This document shows, piece after piece, positions 16,566 to 25,316 of a DNA stretch of 27,689 nucleotides; position 1 is the stretch's first letter, and every line of letters begins with the position of its first letter. The DNA is taken from positions 1-27,689 of the forward strand of contig CAAGGJ010000066.1 in NCBI GenBank assembly GCA_900769345.1. Direction: 5' to 3'. This DNA comes from Bacteroidales bacterium. GTDB lineage: Bacteria > Bacteroidota > Bacteroidia > Bacteroidales > Muribaculaceae. A program made the translations under genes and the position numbers. Under the pieces are notes generated by a model. It was given only the letters and a program-made list of their open reading frames with translations. It searched no databases and was not told the DNA's origin.

Positions 16566-19256
16566 ATGAATAGACTGTTACTAATCTTTGCGCTCTGGTT
16601 GAGCGTTTCGTTGCCATTATCGGCACAAATCGAAAAAATTGAGTTACAACAAAATTCCGCCAATACTCAAGTGGAGGACATTGTGATTGTGTTTAAGATG
16701 CACTTCGATATCGGGTACACCGAGTGGGCTGAATCGGTGCTTCAGAAATACTCCACATCGATGATTGACTGCACTTTAGAGTCGCTCGAAATGACGTCAC
16801 ATCTGCCTGAAAACGAGCAATTTGTTTGGACTTTGCCGGGGTGGCCTATGAAGTACATTTTGGAGAATGCATCGCCTGCCGATAAGCCAAAAATCGAACA
16901 ATCACTGAGCAAAGGGCGTCTGGCTCCGCATGCCTTGCCGTTCACTTTCGAAACCGAATCGAGCGACCTCGAAACTTTGGTGCGAAGTATGTCGTTCACA
17001 TCCGACATCAACCGCCGTTACGGTCGTCCTTTGGCTCGCGGCGCAAAACTCACCGATGTGCCAAGTCATTCTTGGATACTGCCCACACTACTCACTCATG
17101 CCGGCGTGAAGATTCTTCACATCGGCTGTAACCCGGGTTCCAAGTCGCCCGATGTACCCACTCTCTTTTGGTGGGAAGGCCCCGACGGTTCTCGCCTGCT
17201 GACATTCAACTGGGCTGAATACTACGGTTCGGGCGTGATGCCTCCCGACAATTGGAAGCACAAGACTTGGTTAGCTATGATTCACACTCACGAAAACACA
17301 GGCGCTCCCACTGCCGCCGAAGTGGAGGCTGTGCTCAAAGAAGCCCACGAAAAAGCCCCAAACGCGCGTGTTCGCATTGGTCAGATTGAGGATTTCTACG
17401 ATTTGCTCATGAAAGAAAATCCCCAACTGCCGGTGGTGCGCGGTGATATGCCCGACACTTGGATTCATGGCTATATGTCGATGCCTCGCGAGGTGAAAAT
17501 CAATAAAAAAAACCAACGCACCATCTTCAACGAGGAGACGCTCAATTCGCTTCTCGCCGACTGGTCGGGAACATCACACCCCATATCGAAATACATCGAT
17601 ACCGCCATCGAACAATCGATTCTCTTCGATGAACACACCTTCGGATTGGCTATCTCGCACGGAAATGGCGGCTTTTGGCAATATGGTGATGATTTTGTCA
17701 CCGACCGCGCCGATGGTGCCTACGATTACATCGAGGAATCTTGGTATGAAAAGGGTCATCATGTGCATGCCGCTCAGCAAGCCGTAGTGCCTCCTTTGCG
17801 TCGCGATCTGCAGGCATTGGCTACATCGGTTGCCGTTACCGGAAAACGAGTGGTGGTATACAACCCGCTGCCATGGGAACGTTCGGGTGTGGTGTCGTTT
17901 CACATGGGTGTTTATCAGAAAAATTTCGATGTAGCTGCTTTGCGCGATGAAGTCTCAGGCAAAATTGTGCCAGCCGACAACCGACAAACCCACCTCGCTT
18001 TCTTTGCAGATAATGTTCCGCCTTTAGGCTACAAGACCTACACTATAATCGAAAATGCTGATTATAAGCATTCCGCCGATATCTCTATCGACAAGCAGGA
18101 CGCCGTAATAGAAAATCGTTACTTCAAAATTCGCATCAACCGAACAAATGGTTCTTTGCTATCGGCTTTCGACAAAATCAACCGAAAGGAAATGGTAAAA
18201 CAAGGTACAGAATATGGTTTCGGCGAATATATTCACGAGAAATATGGCAATGAACACATCGACCGTTACAATTCGGCTTATGTCAAAGATGGTCATCATG
18301 GTTGGGCTGATCCCGAGATGGTGCGCCCACACGACTCGCGTCTAAAAGCCCAAACTGTCACCGGAAAAGTGTCGCACATCGAGTACGACAGCTCTGATAT
18401 TGCCGTAACTGCCACCGTATTTTGTAAAGCCTACGATGGCGAGGAATATATTATCAAATATCGTCTCTACGACAACTCGCCTTACATCGAACTCACTTGG
18501 AGCACTATCAACAAGAAAGCATCGATGCAACCTGAAGGCGGTTGGTTGGCACTCCCGTTCAATGTCGAAAATGCAGAATTCCGGGTGGGCAGAACCGGCG
18601 CTGTGGTTAATCCCAAAACCGATTTTGTAAAATATACCAACCACGACTATTATTTCCTCAACACAGGTATGGCTGTGTTCGACAAGCAGCACAATGGCTT
18701 CGGGCTCAACTCTCCAAATGCACCCGGAGTTAGCCTCGACCGCACGGGATTGACTCGATTCTCGGGAGATTTTTCACCTGAACGCCCAAATGTGTTTGTC
18801 AATCTCTACAACACCCAATGGGGCACCAATTTCACCGAATTTATCGAAGGAAGTCTTTCTGCCAAACTATATATTTGGGCTATCGACCGATATGGCAACG
18901 AGCCATCGCTGATAACTCCGGTCGAAGAAACTCGCGTCCCGCTTATGGGCGTATATGCCAACGCCGAAGCCGGCAAATTGCCCGTTTCGGCTCAGGGCTT
19001 TGAACTATCACAAAAAGGCGTTCTCATCACCGCCTACAAAAAATGCGAAAGCGGCAAACCCGGCATTTTGCGCATTTGGGAACAAGCCGGCAACAACGGC
19101 GTGTGTGTCATAACATTCCCTTCTGGCGCTAAATACACTTCGGTTCAGCCTTGCAACCTTCGCGACGAACCTATGGGAAAACCTTTACCTGTAAAGAACG
19201 GCAAAATCAAGGTGCAGACTAAGGCTTATCAGCCTATATCTCTATTGTTGCAATAA
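16566..19256 (+). CDS. Exported GH38-like alpha-mannosidase family protein (DUF5054 type)
   Basis: 896 residues with a signal peptide (MNRLLLIFALWLSVSLPLSAQ). The N-terminal GH38 domain (about 36-330) has the zinc-binding HxD as H46-F-D48 in KMHFDIGYT. The likely nucleophile is Asp164 in KLTDVPSHSW, corresponding to the D.FG.S motif of GH38. The segment LHIGCNPGSKSPDVPTLFWW is typical of the DUF5054-associated branch, followed by a long beta-rich region to residue 896. GH38 enzymes hydrolyse alpha-mannosides with retention of configuration. Substrate and activity in this branch are unproven, so 'glycosyl hydrolase-related' is the safe label. There is no T9SS sorting domain at the C-terminus (ends LLLQ), so a periplasmic place is likely. 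Single-gene unit with its own -7 box and a bidirectional terminator. Confidence 0.87.
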   Translation: MNRLLLIFALWLSVSLPLSAQIEKIELQQNSANTQVEDIVIVFKMHFDIGYTEWAESVLQKYSTSMIDCTLESLEMTSHLPENEQFVWTLPGWPMKYILENASPADKPKIEQSLSKGRLAPHALPFTFETESSDLETLVRSMSFTSDINRRYGRPLARGAKLTDVPSHSWILPTLLTHAGVKILHIGCNPGSKSPDVPTLFWWEGPDGSRLLTFNWAEYYGSGVMPPDNWKHKTWLAMIHTHENTGAPTAAEVEAVLKEAHEKAPNARVRIGQIEDFYDLLMKENPQLPVVRGDMPDTWIHGYMSMPREVKINKKNQRTIFNEETLNSLLADWSGTSHPISKYIDTAIEQSILFDEHTFGLAISHGNGGFWQYGDDFVTDRADGAYDYIEESWYEKGHHVHAAQQAVVPPLRRDLQALATSVAVTGKRVVVYNPLPWERSGVVSFHMGVYQKNFDVAALRDEVSGKIVPADNRQTHLAFFADNVPPLGYKTYTIIENADYKHSADISIDKQDAVIENRYFKIRINRTNGSLLSAFDKINRKEMVKQGTEYGFGEYIHEKYGNEHIDRYNSAYVKDGHHGWADPEMVRPHDSRLKAQTVTGKVSHIEYDSSDIAVTATVFCKAYDGEEYIIKYRLYDNSPYIELTWSTINKKASMQPEGGWLALPFNVENAEFRVGRTGAVVNPKTDFVKYTNHDYYFLNTGMAVFDKQHNGFGLNSPNAPGVSLDRTGLTRFSGDFSPERPNVFVNLYNTQWGTNFTEFIEGSLSAKLYIWAIDRYGNEPSLITPVEETRVPLMGVYANAEAGKLPVSAQGFELSQKGVLITAYKKCESGKPGILRIWEQAGNNGVCVITFPSGAKYTSVQPCNLRDEPMGKPLPVKNGKIKVQTKAYQPISLLLQ

Positions 19257-19279
19257 CCAAGCAATGTGATTAACAACAA

Positions 19280-19316
19280 GGCCCGACTTTGGCATATTTG
19301 ACGCCAAAGTCGGGTC
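19280..19316. terminator. Bidirectional terminator between the GH38 gene and the DUF5020 gene
   Basis: A 14 bp stem (19280-19293 with 19303-19316, one mismatch that is G-T on one strand), GC-rich at its base, followed by TTTATTTC on the plus side. Confidence 0.85.
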
Positions 19317-19348
19317 TTTATTTCTTCAAAAAGATATGATATCAAGTT

Positions 19349-20071
19349 TTAGAAATTCACTTTCACCGCCAAGGTAGGGTTCACAAAGAAGCGAGTGGAA
19401 TTGCTCGAATAGATAAAATTGTTTGAAATCTCAAACTCTGTACCCATTGCCACCTTTTTGGTGATATTGAACCACAACTGCGGCTCGGTGATAAACACAA
19501 ATCCTTTTGCATTCTCACCTGCCACTGCTTTATAGCCATACCACAAATCGGCAAATCCCGAAAAGGTAAGTTTTCCTCCTGCAAAATGCACTCCCCACAC
19601 TCCGGTAAGTTGCGCTCCCGCCATTGCCGGCGCACTTCCACCTTTAAACACTTGACGATAAAGCAATTGCACAGACCATGTCTTCGAAAAATCTTCCGTG
19701 TGACCATTGTAGGCTCCACCCAACAATGCTACATGCTGAAATGCCGAAAACTCATTCAATCCCCCATCATATTCCATGTGTACGGCAAACGGCGAATTCT
19801 TCTTTATATTAAACTCGCGCGCTATCTCGGTGTAGGCTGTCACTGAACCATGATTACGCATATCCAAATCTACAAAATAGAACCACGACCCATAGTTATC
19901 AGCCTTAAACTGCTCTAATGTCAATGTCACATTGGGGCGATTTGGCTCTGCTTCGGAATATAGATGTCGACCCATATCGTAATGCAACTGGATATTCTGA
20001 GCGCTCGATATTTTCACCGCTAATAGCATAGCTACCAATATGGTAGCCTTTACAAGTTTTGTAAATTTCAT
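19349..20071 (-). CDS. DUF5020 (Tsx-like) outer-membrane protein
   Basis: 240 residues with a signal peptide (MKFTKLVKATILVAMLLAVKISSAQ). The mature part starts NIQLHYDMGRHLYSE and has alternating beta strands with many aromatic residues (GSWFYFVDLDM; GKLTFSGFADLWYGYKA; FVFITEPQLWFNITKK), ending in VNPTLAVKVNF, a typical outer-membrane barrel C-terminus. This fits DUF5020, which resembles the nucleoside channel Tsx. No substrate is known, and a nucleoside or small-molecule channel is inference. It is a single-gene unit whose promoter region faces that of rex. Confidence 0.88.
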   Translation of the reverse strand: MKFTKLVKATILVAMLLAVKISSAQNIQLHYDMGRHLYSEAEPNRPNVTLTLEQFKADNYGSWFYFVDLDMRNHGSVTAYTEIAREFNIKKNSPFAVHMEYDGGLNEFSAFQHVALLGGAYNGHTEDFSKTWSVQLLYRQVFKGGSAPAMAGAQLTGVWGVHFAGGKLTFSGFADLWYGYKAVAGENAKGFVFITEPQLWFNITKKVAMGTEFEISNNFIYSSNSTRFFVNPTLAVKVNF

Positions 20072-20107
20072 AGTTATTTTTTTAGAGTTTCTTATTATTC
20101 AAGTGTG

Positions 20108-20115
20108 CAAATATA
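20108..20115 (-). promoter_or_regulatory. Putative -7 box of the DUF5020 gene
   Basis: TATATTTG on the minus strand, 36 nt before the ATG at 20071. There is only a weak -33 match. Confidence 0.5.
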
Positions 20116-20305
20116 CGCACTTTTCTACACATTTCTTTCATAACTTACTATATTTGCACCCACAAGTTGTCGAAAACTCTAATTTTCTATCGCCACACTG
20201 TCCTATCCGATTTTAATTTCAAAATCCGGGTTCAGACATAAAAAACACCACTATGACAGTTTCATAAAGTTTTACTTCGACTGATTTCAAAAAATTGCCT
20301 CAAGA

Positions 20306-20337
20306 ATTGCGTCTTTAATCGATTTTCGTTATCTTTG
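20306..20337 (+). promoter_or_regulatory. Promoter of the rex operon
   Basis: ATTG (20306-20309), 20 bp spacer, TATCTTTG (20330-20337). The predicted transcript begins about 55 nt before the ATG at 20398. Confidence 0.65.
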
Positions 20338-20397
20338 TAAGTTAATTAATATATATACTATCTATCAGCATTTTAGGGATAGTAGGAACTAAAAAAT

Positions 20398-21054
20398 ATG
20401 AAGACTGACGACAATAGCATAATACGCCCCACGCTGCCTGAGCCCACTCTTCGACGCTTACCGTGGTATTTGGCTTACATTACACGACTCAAACACGACA
20501 ATGTGGAGTTCGTGTCATCTACCCAAATAGCCAAAGAAATAAGCGTCGACGCCTCACAGATTGCCAAGGACCTATCGTTCTTGAGCATTAAGGGCAAAAC
20601 GCGCATCGGCTACGAGGTGGCTCAGCTCGAGCAGGAACTCACCGATTTTCTCGGCTTTAAGCAAGGTCACAACGCCTTTATGATTGGCGTAGGAAGCTTA
20701 GGTGGCGCGTTGATTCAAGACTCCGGTTTGATTCAATACGGGCTAAACATAGTAGCCGGTTTCGACATCAACCCAAAACTCTTGGGCAAATCGATTAATG
20801 GCGTGCCCATTTTCGACATAGCTCAACTTGCCGAACAGCAAAGCATCTATCAGGCATCAATAGCCATACTTGCCGTGCCTGTAGAATCGGCTCAAAATGT
20901 GGCAAACCAAATAGCGGATGCCGGACTGAAAGCCATCTGGAACTTCACTCCATCGCGCATCCGCACCGACAATCGCATAGTGGTGCAAAACACTTCGATT
21001 TATGCCCACCTGGCGCTGATGTACAATCGCATGAGTGCCAACGGCGAAAAATAG
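20398..21054 (+). CDS. rex: Redox-sensing transcriptional repressor Rex
   Basis: 218 residues, the usual Rex length. Rex binds NADH and NAD+ and represses fermentation and respiratory genes when NADH is low. N-terminal winged helix (about 15-85): STQIAKEISVDASQIAKDLS, then GKTRIGYEV, as in the family's recognition helix and wing. The NAD(H)-binding Rossmann domain follows with GVGSLGGAL (97-105), ending its first strand pair in VAGFDINPKLLGK. The C-terminal helix (NTSIYAHLALMYNRM) is the domain-swapping helix of the Rex dimer. It is the first gene of a unit with an FAH-like gene (55 bp gap) and PorU-2 (56 bp gap). Candidate targets in the window are the repeats at 8281-8298 and 8474-8485. Confidence 0.94.
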   Translation: MKTDDNSIIRPTLPEPTLRRLPWYLAYITRLKHDNVEFVSSTQIAKEISVDASQIAKDLSFLSIKGKTRIGYEVAQLEQELTDFLGFKQGHNAFMIGVGSLGGALIQDSGLIQYGLNIVAGFDINPKLLGKSINGVPIFDIAQLAEQQSIYQASIAILAVPVESAQNVANQIADAGLKAIWNFTPSRIRTDNRIVVQNTSIYAHLALMYNRMSANGEK

Positions 21055-21109
21055 GCTTCGCTTGCAGTCGAATAAATTTTATTCACCCTTTACGCTTCGA
21101 ATATTAAGA

Positions 21110-21679
21110 ATGAAAGTTATAGCACTAAATAGCAATTACCGGTCACTCAGCGACAAGTGCGACAAGAAAGTATTTTTGATGGCCGACTCTTCGCTGGCTA
21201 AAAGCGGAAAACCATGGTTTCTACCCGAATATGCCGAGAGTTTTGCCTATCGCCCTCATTTAGTGTTCAGAGTGGGACGTCTCGGCAAAAATATTGCTCG
21301 CCGATTTGCCCATCGCTACGTCGACGCCGTGACCATAGGCGCTTCGATAGAGGCTAATCCTATGCCCGATAGCGCAATAGCCAACGCTTTCGACGGAGCT
21401 GCAATGATAGGCGATTTCATACCTGTCGAAGAGATTTCCGACCTCAACAACATCACCGGAGTGATGGGAATAGATGGCGAAGAAAGCACATCGCTCTGCT
21501 CGGCCGATATGATTTGTAAAATCGATGAAATCATCGAGTATCTCAGCCAATATTTCACTTTCAAGATTGGAGACATCATTTATTCGGGATTCGGCTCTGA
21601 AGCAGTTCCGCTTGCCATCGACCAAGTGCTCCGCGGCAGCATCAACGGCAAAGAGGTGCTTAACATCAAAGTGAAATAA
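21110..21679 (+). CDS. Fumarylacetoacetate hydrolase-fold protein lacking active-site motifs
   Basis: 189 residues. The start is the ATG at 21110, since MKVIALNSNY matches the family N-terminus; the frame is open back to 21035, inside rex. The fold is recognisable from SSLAKSGKPWFLPE, VGRLGKNIARRFAHRY, FDGAAMIGDF and EIIEYLSQYFTFKIGD. As I recall Bacteroidales homologues, the metal ligands are the two Glu of HYEAE and the Asp of GIDFTARD. Here those places hold R48, H50 and S79. The catalytic KGFDNS reads NAFDGA and the TGTP loop reads SGFG. The stretch after the third ligand is also shorter. It should therefore not bind the catalytic metal, and is probably a pseudoenzyme. It lies between rex and PorU-2 with short gaps, so it is cotranscribed. 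The role is unknown. Confidence 0.82.
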   Translation: MKVIALNSNYRSLSDKCDKKVFLMADSSLAKSGKPWFLPEYAESFAYRPHLVFRVGRLGKNIARRFAHRYVDAVTIGASIEANPMPDSAIANAFDGAAMIGDFIPVEEISDLNNITGVMGIDGEESTSLCSADMICKIDEIIEYLSQYFTFKIGDIIYSGFGSEAVPLAIDQVLRGSINGKEVLNIKVK

Positions 21680-21735
21680 CCCCATCAAAAAAAACATAAC
21701 TCAAACGAAATATCAAAATTAAAACCGCATAACAT

Positions 21736-24700
21736 ATGGCTTACAAACACCACATTCGCTCGATTATGGCTATCTTGGCCATCTTCTGCATTTGCATCCA
21801 GGCCTCGGCTTTCAGCTCATCCAAGTATGCCACCACGTCGAAATTGGCATCCGGACGCTGGGTGAAAGTCAAGGTTGAAAAAAATGGCATCTACGAATTG
21901 ACCTACGACGAGCTGAAAACTATGGGGTTCGACACCCCAACCAAAGTGCGCATCTATGGTCAGGGCGGACATGTGATTTCCGAATCGCTCAACGGCTCTC
22001 AAACCGATGACCTCGCCGCTGTGCCTTATGCTCACTCCAACAACAAGATTCTCTTCTATGCCAAAGGGCCTGTGAAGATTACAATGGGCACTTCGGGGCG
22101 TTTCTCGCGTTCGATCAACACCTACGCCAACTGTGCTTACTACTTCATTACCGAAGAAAGCTCTGCCCCTAACACCATTAAGAGCATGTCGTCGCCCACT
22201 ATCAGCGGCAGCAACCTACTCACCACAAGTTACAACTATGTTTATCACGAAAGTGAGATTTTCTCATATCTCAGTTCGGGTAGAGATCTCTACGGCGAAA
22301 CTCTCCCTGCCACAATCAAAGTGACTCCCACCGGACGCGTCGCCGGTAGCCCGATGACTGTGCAAACTTACGTTGCCGCCGCTGCTACATCTGACGGAAC
22401 CACTCTCACTGCCTCTATCGATGGCACAGAAGTGCCTTTCACTGAGTCGGCAGCTGCGCTAACTGCCCCGGCTGGTTACGACAAGTTTAAACTCATTCAG
22501 CCCTACGCTTCGGTAACTCCCGAATCAGAAAATACTACCTTCAAACTCACAGTTGGCGTTGCTAACACCGCTGCATTGTCGAAGGGTGCCCTCGACTATG
22601 CCATTGTTACTTATACTCAAGACAACTCTTTAAGTTCGAGAAGCCAAATCAACATCAACTACTACGAAATTACCGACAATGACAAAATAGGCATCTACAA
22701 CGACGCTGCAAACTTGCAAATCTGGAACGTAACCGACCCACAGACTCCGCTTCGCGTCAACTACAAGAATACCACCGAGACAATCCACGACGATGAAATT
22801 AATATGGACTTAACCGTAAACCGCAGCGATGCCTCGCTGGGCGTAAAAGGTGTGGTTTCGCTTGTGGCATTCGATCCCGAAAAGACACTCTATAAAATCA
22901 AAGAATACGAAGTTCTGCCCAATCAGAACATTCACGGCACTCCCACTCCCGATATGGTCATAATCTGCCCCACTCAGCTCCTCACTCAAGCCGAGCGTTT
23001 GGCTCAGATACACCGCGACCACGACAACTACGATGTGCTCGTAGTAGACCAAAAGAATGTATTCAACGAATTTTCTTCGGGGACGCCCGACGCTATGGCT
23101 TATCGCCTGATGCTCAAGATGTTCTACGACCGCAATCCTGAAAAAATCAAGCATCTGTTGCTCTTTGGCGGCGGCTATTTCGACAACCGTCAACTTAGCA
23201 AACAATTGGGCGAAAACTATCTGCTCACTTTCCAAAGCAGCAATAGCTACAACAGCATCTCTACATTCGTTTCCGACGACTTCTTCGGAACTCTCGGCGA
23301 CAACACCGGACTGAACATCACTGCCGAATCGGTAAGCATAGGTGTGGGACGCTTGCCGGTGCTCAACGAGAGCGAAGCCGACCAAATGATAGACAAGATT
23401 GAAGCCTACATCAACAACACCGACTACAGCAACTGGCGCAACAAGATATTGATTATGGAAGAAAGCGGCGACGGCAACATACACATGTATCAAGGAGCCG
23501 ACCTGCTAAAAACTCTCGCCAACACTTCGAGCGCCGATATCGATGTCAAGAAGTATCACGTAGAGTCGTTTATCCTCAGCAATGGCATCGCTCGCGGTGC
23601 TCACAATGGTGTAGCAAGCCAGTTGCAATTGGCCGAATTCTTCCAGCAAGGTGCTATCTACGTCACCTATATGGGTCACGGAGGTGGCGGCGGCATCTCA
23701 AATTCGGGCATCTGGAACATCAACAAGGTGCTTGAAACGCCCATCACTCGCCTGCCTTTCATCAGTATGGCTGCTTGCGACATTGCCAACTTCGACAGCG
23801 GTGTTCGCGGCATTGGCGAAATTATGGTCTTAACCCCCGAACGCGGCGCAATAGGTCTATTCACCACCACTCGCACTGTTGAAGCCAACGAAAACCACAT
23901 CATCAACAGCGCCTTTATGAAGTCATTGCTCACACTCAACGACGACGGCACCCCGCGCACCCTCGGCGAGGCTTACAAACTGGCTAAGCAAGCCTATGGC
24001 AGTGCCGCTTCGCGCAACAAGATGTGCTACACCCTGTTTGCCGACCCGGCTTTGCGCCCAAGCATCCCGCGCCCATTGGTTGCCATCAATACCATCAACG
24101 AAACTGCCGCTACCGATGCCGCGGTTATTAAACCGATGACCAAAACAGTCATTGCCGGTCAGATAAACACCGCTTCGGGCGAAATCGACACCAATTTCAA
24201 CGGTGAAGTTACAGTGTCAATCTACGATGCCGAGGTGCTCTTCAAATCATTTACCTACGAATCAGTTCCTACCGACGTTTATCACAACCGTCAACTCATC
24301 ACCGAAACCACAGCCAAAGTCACCAATGGTCAGTACAGCGTGGAAATGGTGGTACCTAAGGAATGTAAGGCCGGAAAGAGTGGTATGATTCGTGTTTATG
24401 CCCACACCGACGACAACTTGCAGGTAGTGAACGGAGCAAACTCCAACTTCACCTTCGCCGAATATGACGCCGACGACCCTGAAACCATCATCGACACCGA
24501 AGCCCCGTCGATAATCAACATGTATATCAACGACGAAACCGCATTTGCCAACGAATTATCGGTGGGTCCCGACTTCAATATCTTCATCGAAGCTACCGAC
24601 AACGTTGCACTCAGCAACCAAAGCCAGACCATAGGCCGACAGATGACGCTCACCCTCGATAATTACACTCTATTTGACGAAGTCCGCGGTTTTGCCAACA

Positions 24701-25128
24701 TAACCGATGGTGGTAAGCAACTTACCTTGGCAATGCCTATCACTTCTATTTCCGAAGGGCAGCACACACTCACCTTCACCATCTACGATGCTGCCGGCAA
24801 TGTAGCCACACGCGACCTCTCATTTGTGGTGGTTAAACCCGACGCCGAAGCCGTGCTTACCGTCGAAGAGTCACCGGCTCGCGAATCGGCAACATTTAAC
24901 TTCGAGCACAAATTTGCCGACGAACCTACAGTAAAAATCACTGTTGTCGATGCCGACAACAAGGTGGTATGGCAGCAAGATGTCACCTCGTTCCCATATG
25001 TTTGGGACCTCAACGATGCCAACGGCAATCGCATACCCGCCGGTATCTACCAATTCTTCGGCACCGCTTCTACAAGCACCCAGCACTCGGGTACCGAAAA
25101 ATCACGCTTGGTGATTATCGACAAATAA
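21736..25128 (+). CDS. porU: Second PorU-family C25 peptidase (PorU-2)
   Basis: 1130 residues and collinear with PorU-1. Signal peptide (1-25), N-terminal domain opening with LASGRWVKVKVEKNGIYEL, C25 domain (about 405-775) with the shared block NEFSSGTPDAMAYR (444-457), Ig-like domains, and a C-terminal FlgD-like domain ending WDLNDANGNRIPAGIYQF. The dyad is kept: H648 in TYMGHGGGGG and C681 in MAACDIANFD, again 33 residues apart. Near the Cys the usual PorU CEFxRFD reads CDIANFD, and the Trp of the loop after the His is lost, so specificity may differ. It lies next to porV, as porU does in Porphyromonas, but a strong terminator separates them. It reads as the last gene of the rex operon. It could be a second sortase or a C25 peptidase with another job. 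Confidence 0.88.
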   Translation: MAYKHHIRSIMAILAIFCICIQASAFSSSKYATTSKLASGRWVKVKVEKNGIYELTYDELKTMGFDTPTKVRIYGQGGHVISESLNGSQTDDLAAVPYAHSNNKILFYAKGPVKITMGTSGRFSRSINTYANCAYYFITEESSAPNTIKSMSSPTISGSNLLTTSYNYVYHESEIFSYLSSGRDLYGETLPATIKVTPTGRVAGSPMTVQTYVAAAATSDGTTLTASIDGTEVPFTESAAALTAPAGYDKFKLIQPYASVTPESENTTFKLTVGVANTAALSKGALDYAIVTYTQDNSLSSRSQININYYEITDNDKIGIYNDAANLQIWNVTDPQTPLRVNYKNTTETIHDDEINMDLTVNRSDASLGVKGVVSLVAFDPEKTLYKIKEYEVLPNQNIHGTPTPDMVIICPTQLLTQAERLAQIHRDHDNYDVLVVDQKNVFNEFSSGTPDAMAYRLMLKMFYDRNPEKIKHLLLFGGGYFDNRQLSKQLGENYLLTFQSSNSYNSISTFVSDDFFGTLGDNTGLNITAESVSIGVGRLPVLNESEADQMIDKIEAYINNTDYSNWRNKILIMEESGDGNIHMYQGADLLKTLANTSSADIDVKKYHVESFILSNGIARGAHNGVASQLQLAEFFQQGAIYVTYMGHGGGGGISNSGIWNINKVLETPITRLPFISMAACDIANFDSGVRGIGEIMVLTPERGAIGLFTTTRTVEANENHIINSAFMKSLLTLNDDGTPRTLGEAYKLAKQAYGSAASRNKMCYTLFADPALRPSIPRPLVAINTINETAATDAAVIKPMTKTVIAGQINTASGEIDTNFNGEVTVSIYDAEVLFKSFTYESVPTDVYHNRQLITETTAKVTNGQYSVEMVVPKECKAGKSGMIRVYAHTDDNLQVVNGANSNFTFAEYDADDPETIIDTEAPSIINMYINDETAFANELSVGPDFNIFIEATDNVALSNQSQTIGRQMTLTLDNYTLFDEVRGFANITDGGKQLTLAMPITSISEGQHTLTFTIYDAAGNVATRDLSFVVVKPDAEAVLTVEESPARESATFNFEHKFADEPTVKITVVDADNKVVWQQDVTSFPYVWDLNDANGNRIPAGIYQFFGTASTSTQHSGTEKSRLVIIDK

Positions 25129-25159
25129 CATATTTCGCAAGCCCCAAAACGGCAATCAC

Positions 25160-25206
25160 AGTCAAGCAGTCGTGCAGCAATCCACGGCTGCTTGACTATT
25201 TTTTTT
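25160..25206 (+). terminator. Strong terminator between PorU-2 and porV
   Basis: A 15 bp stem (25160-25174 with 25183-25197, one G-T pair) followed by A and eight T. It separates the rex-FAH-PorU-2 unit from porV. Confidence 0.92.
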
Positions 25207-25224
25207 CACACCATGCGCGCACTC

Positions 25225-25240
25225 ACATATTATAATATGT
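25225..25240. promoter_or_regulatory. Perfect 16 bp palindrome upstream of porV
   Basis: ACATATTATAATATGT, directly before TAATTTTA (25240-25247), a near match to the -7 consensus. It may be an operator of porV or just part of an A/T-rich promoter. Confidence 0.4.
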
Positions 25241-25260
25241 AATTTTAACAATAGACCATA

Positions 25261-25275
25261 CAATAAACGCCCCGA
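25261..25275 (+). promoter_or_regulatory. Shared porU-1/porV upstream element, copy 2
   Basis: CAATAAACGCCCCGA, ending 41 nt before the porV ATG. It matches 9895-9910 with one A deleted, at nearly the same distance from the start codon. Confidence 0.55.
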
Positions 25276-25316
25276 AATTGAGTTATTAACATTAGACATC
25301 AATTCGCAAATAAAGA

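Larger units (their letters stand above)
20072..20397. other. Divergent intergenic region between the DUF5020 gene and rex
   Basis: No gene is supported in these 326 bp. They hold a -7 box facing left (20108-20115), a promoter facing right (20306-20337), and A/T-rich sequence. I see no clear operator or Rex box. Confidence 0.65.

Noticed and set aside
22810..23493. A 227-codon minus-strand frame inside PorU-2
   Set aside because: It overlaps the conserved C25 region of PorU-2. It is Val/Ala-rich, as expected when an Asp/Asn-rich coding strand is read in reverse.
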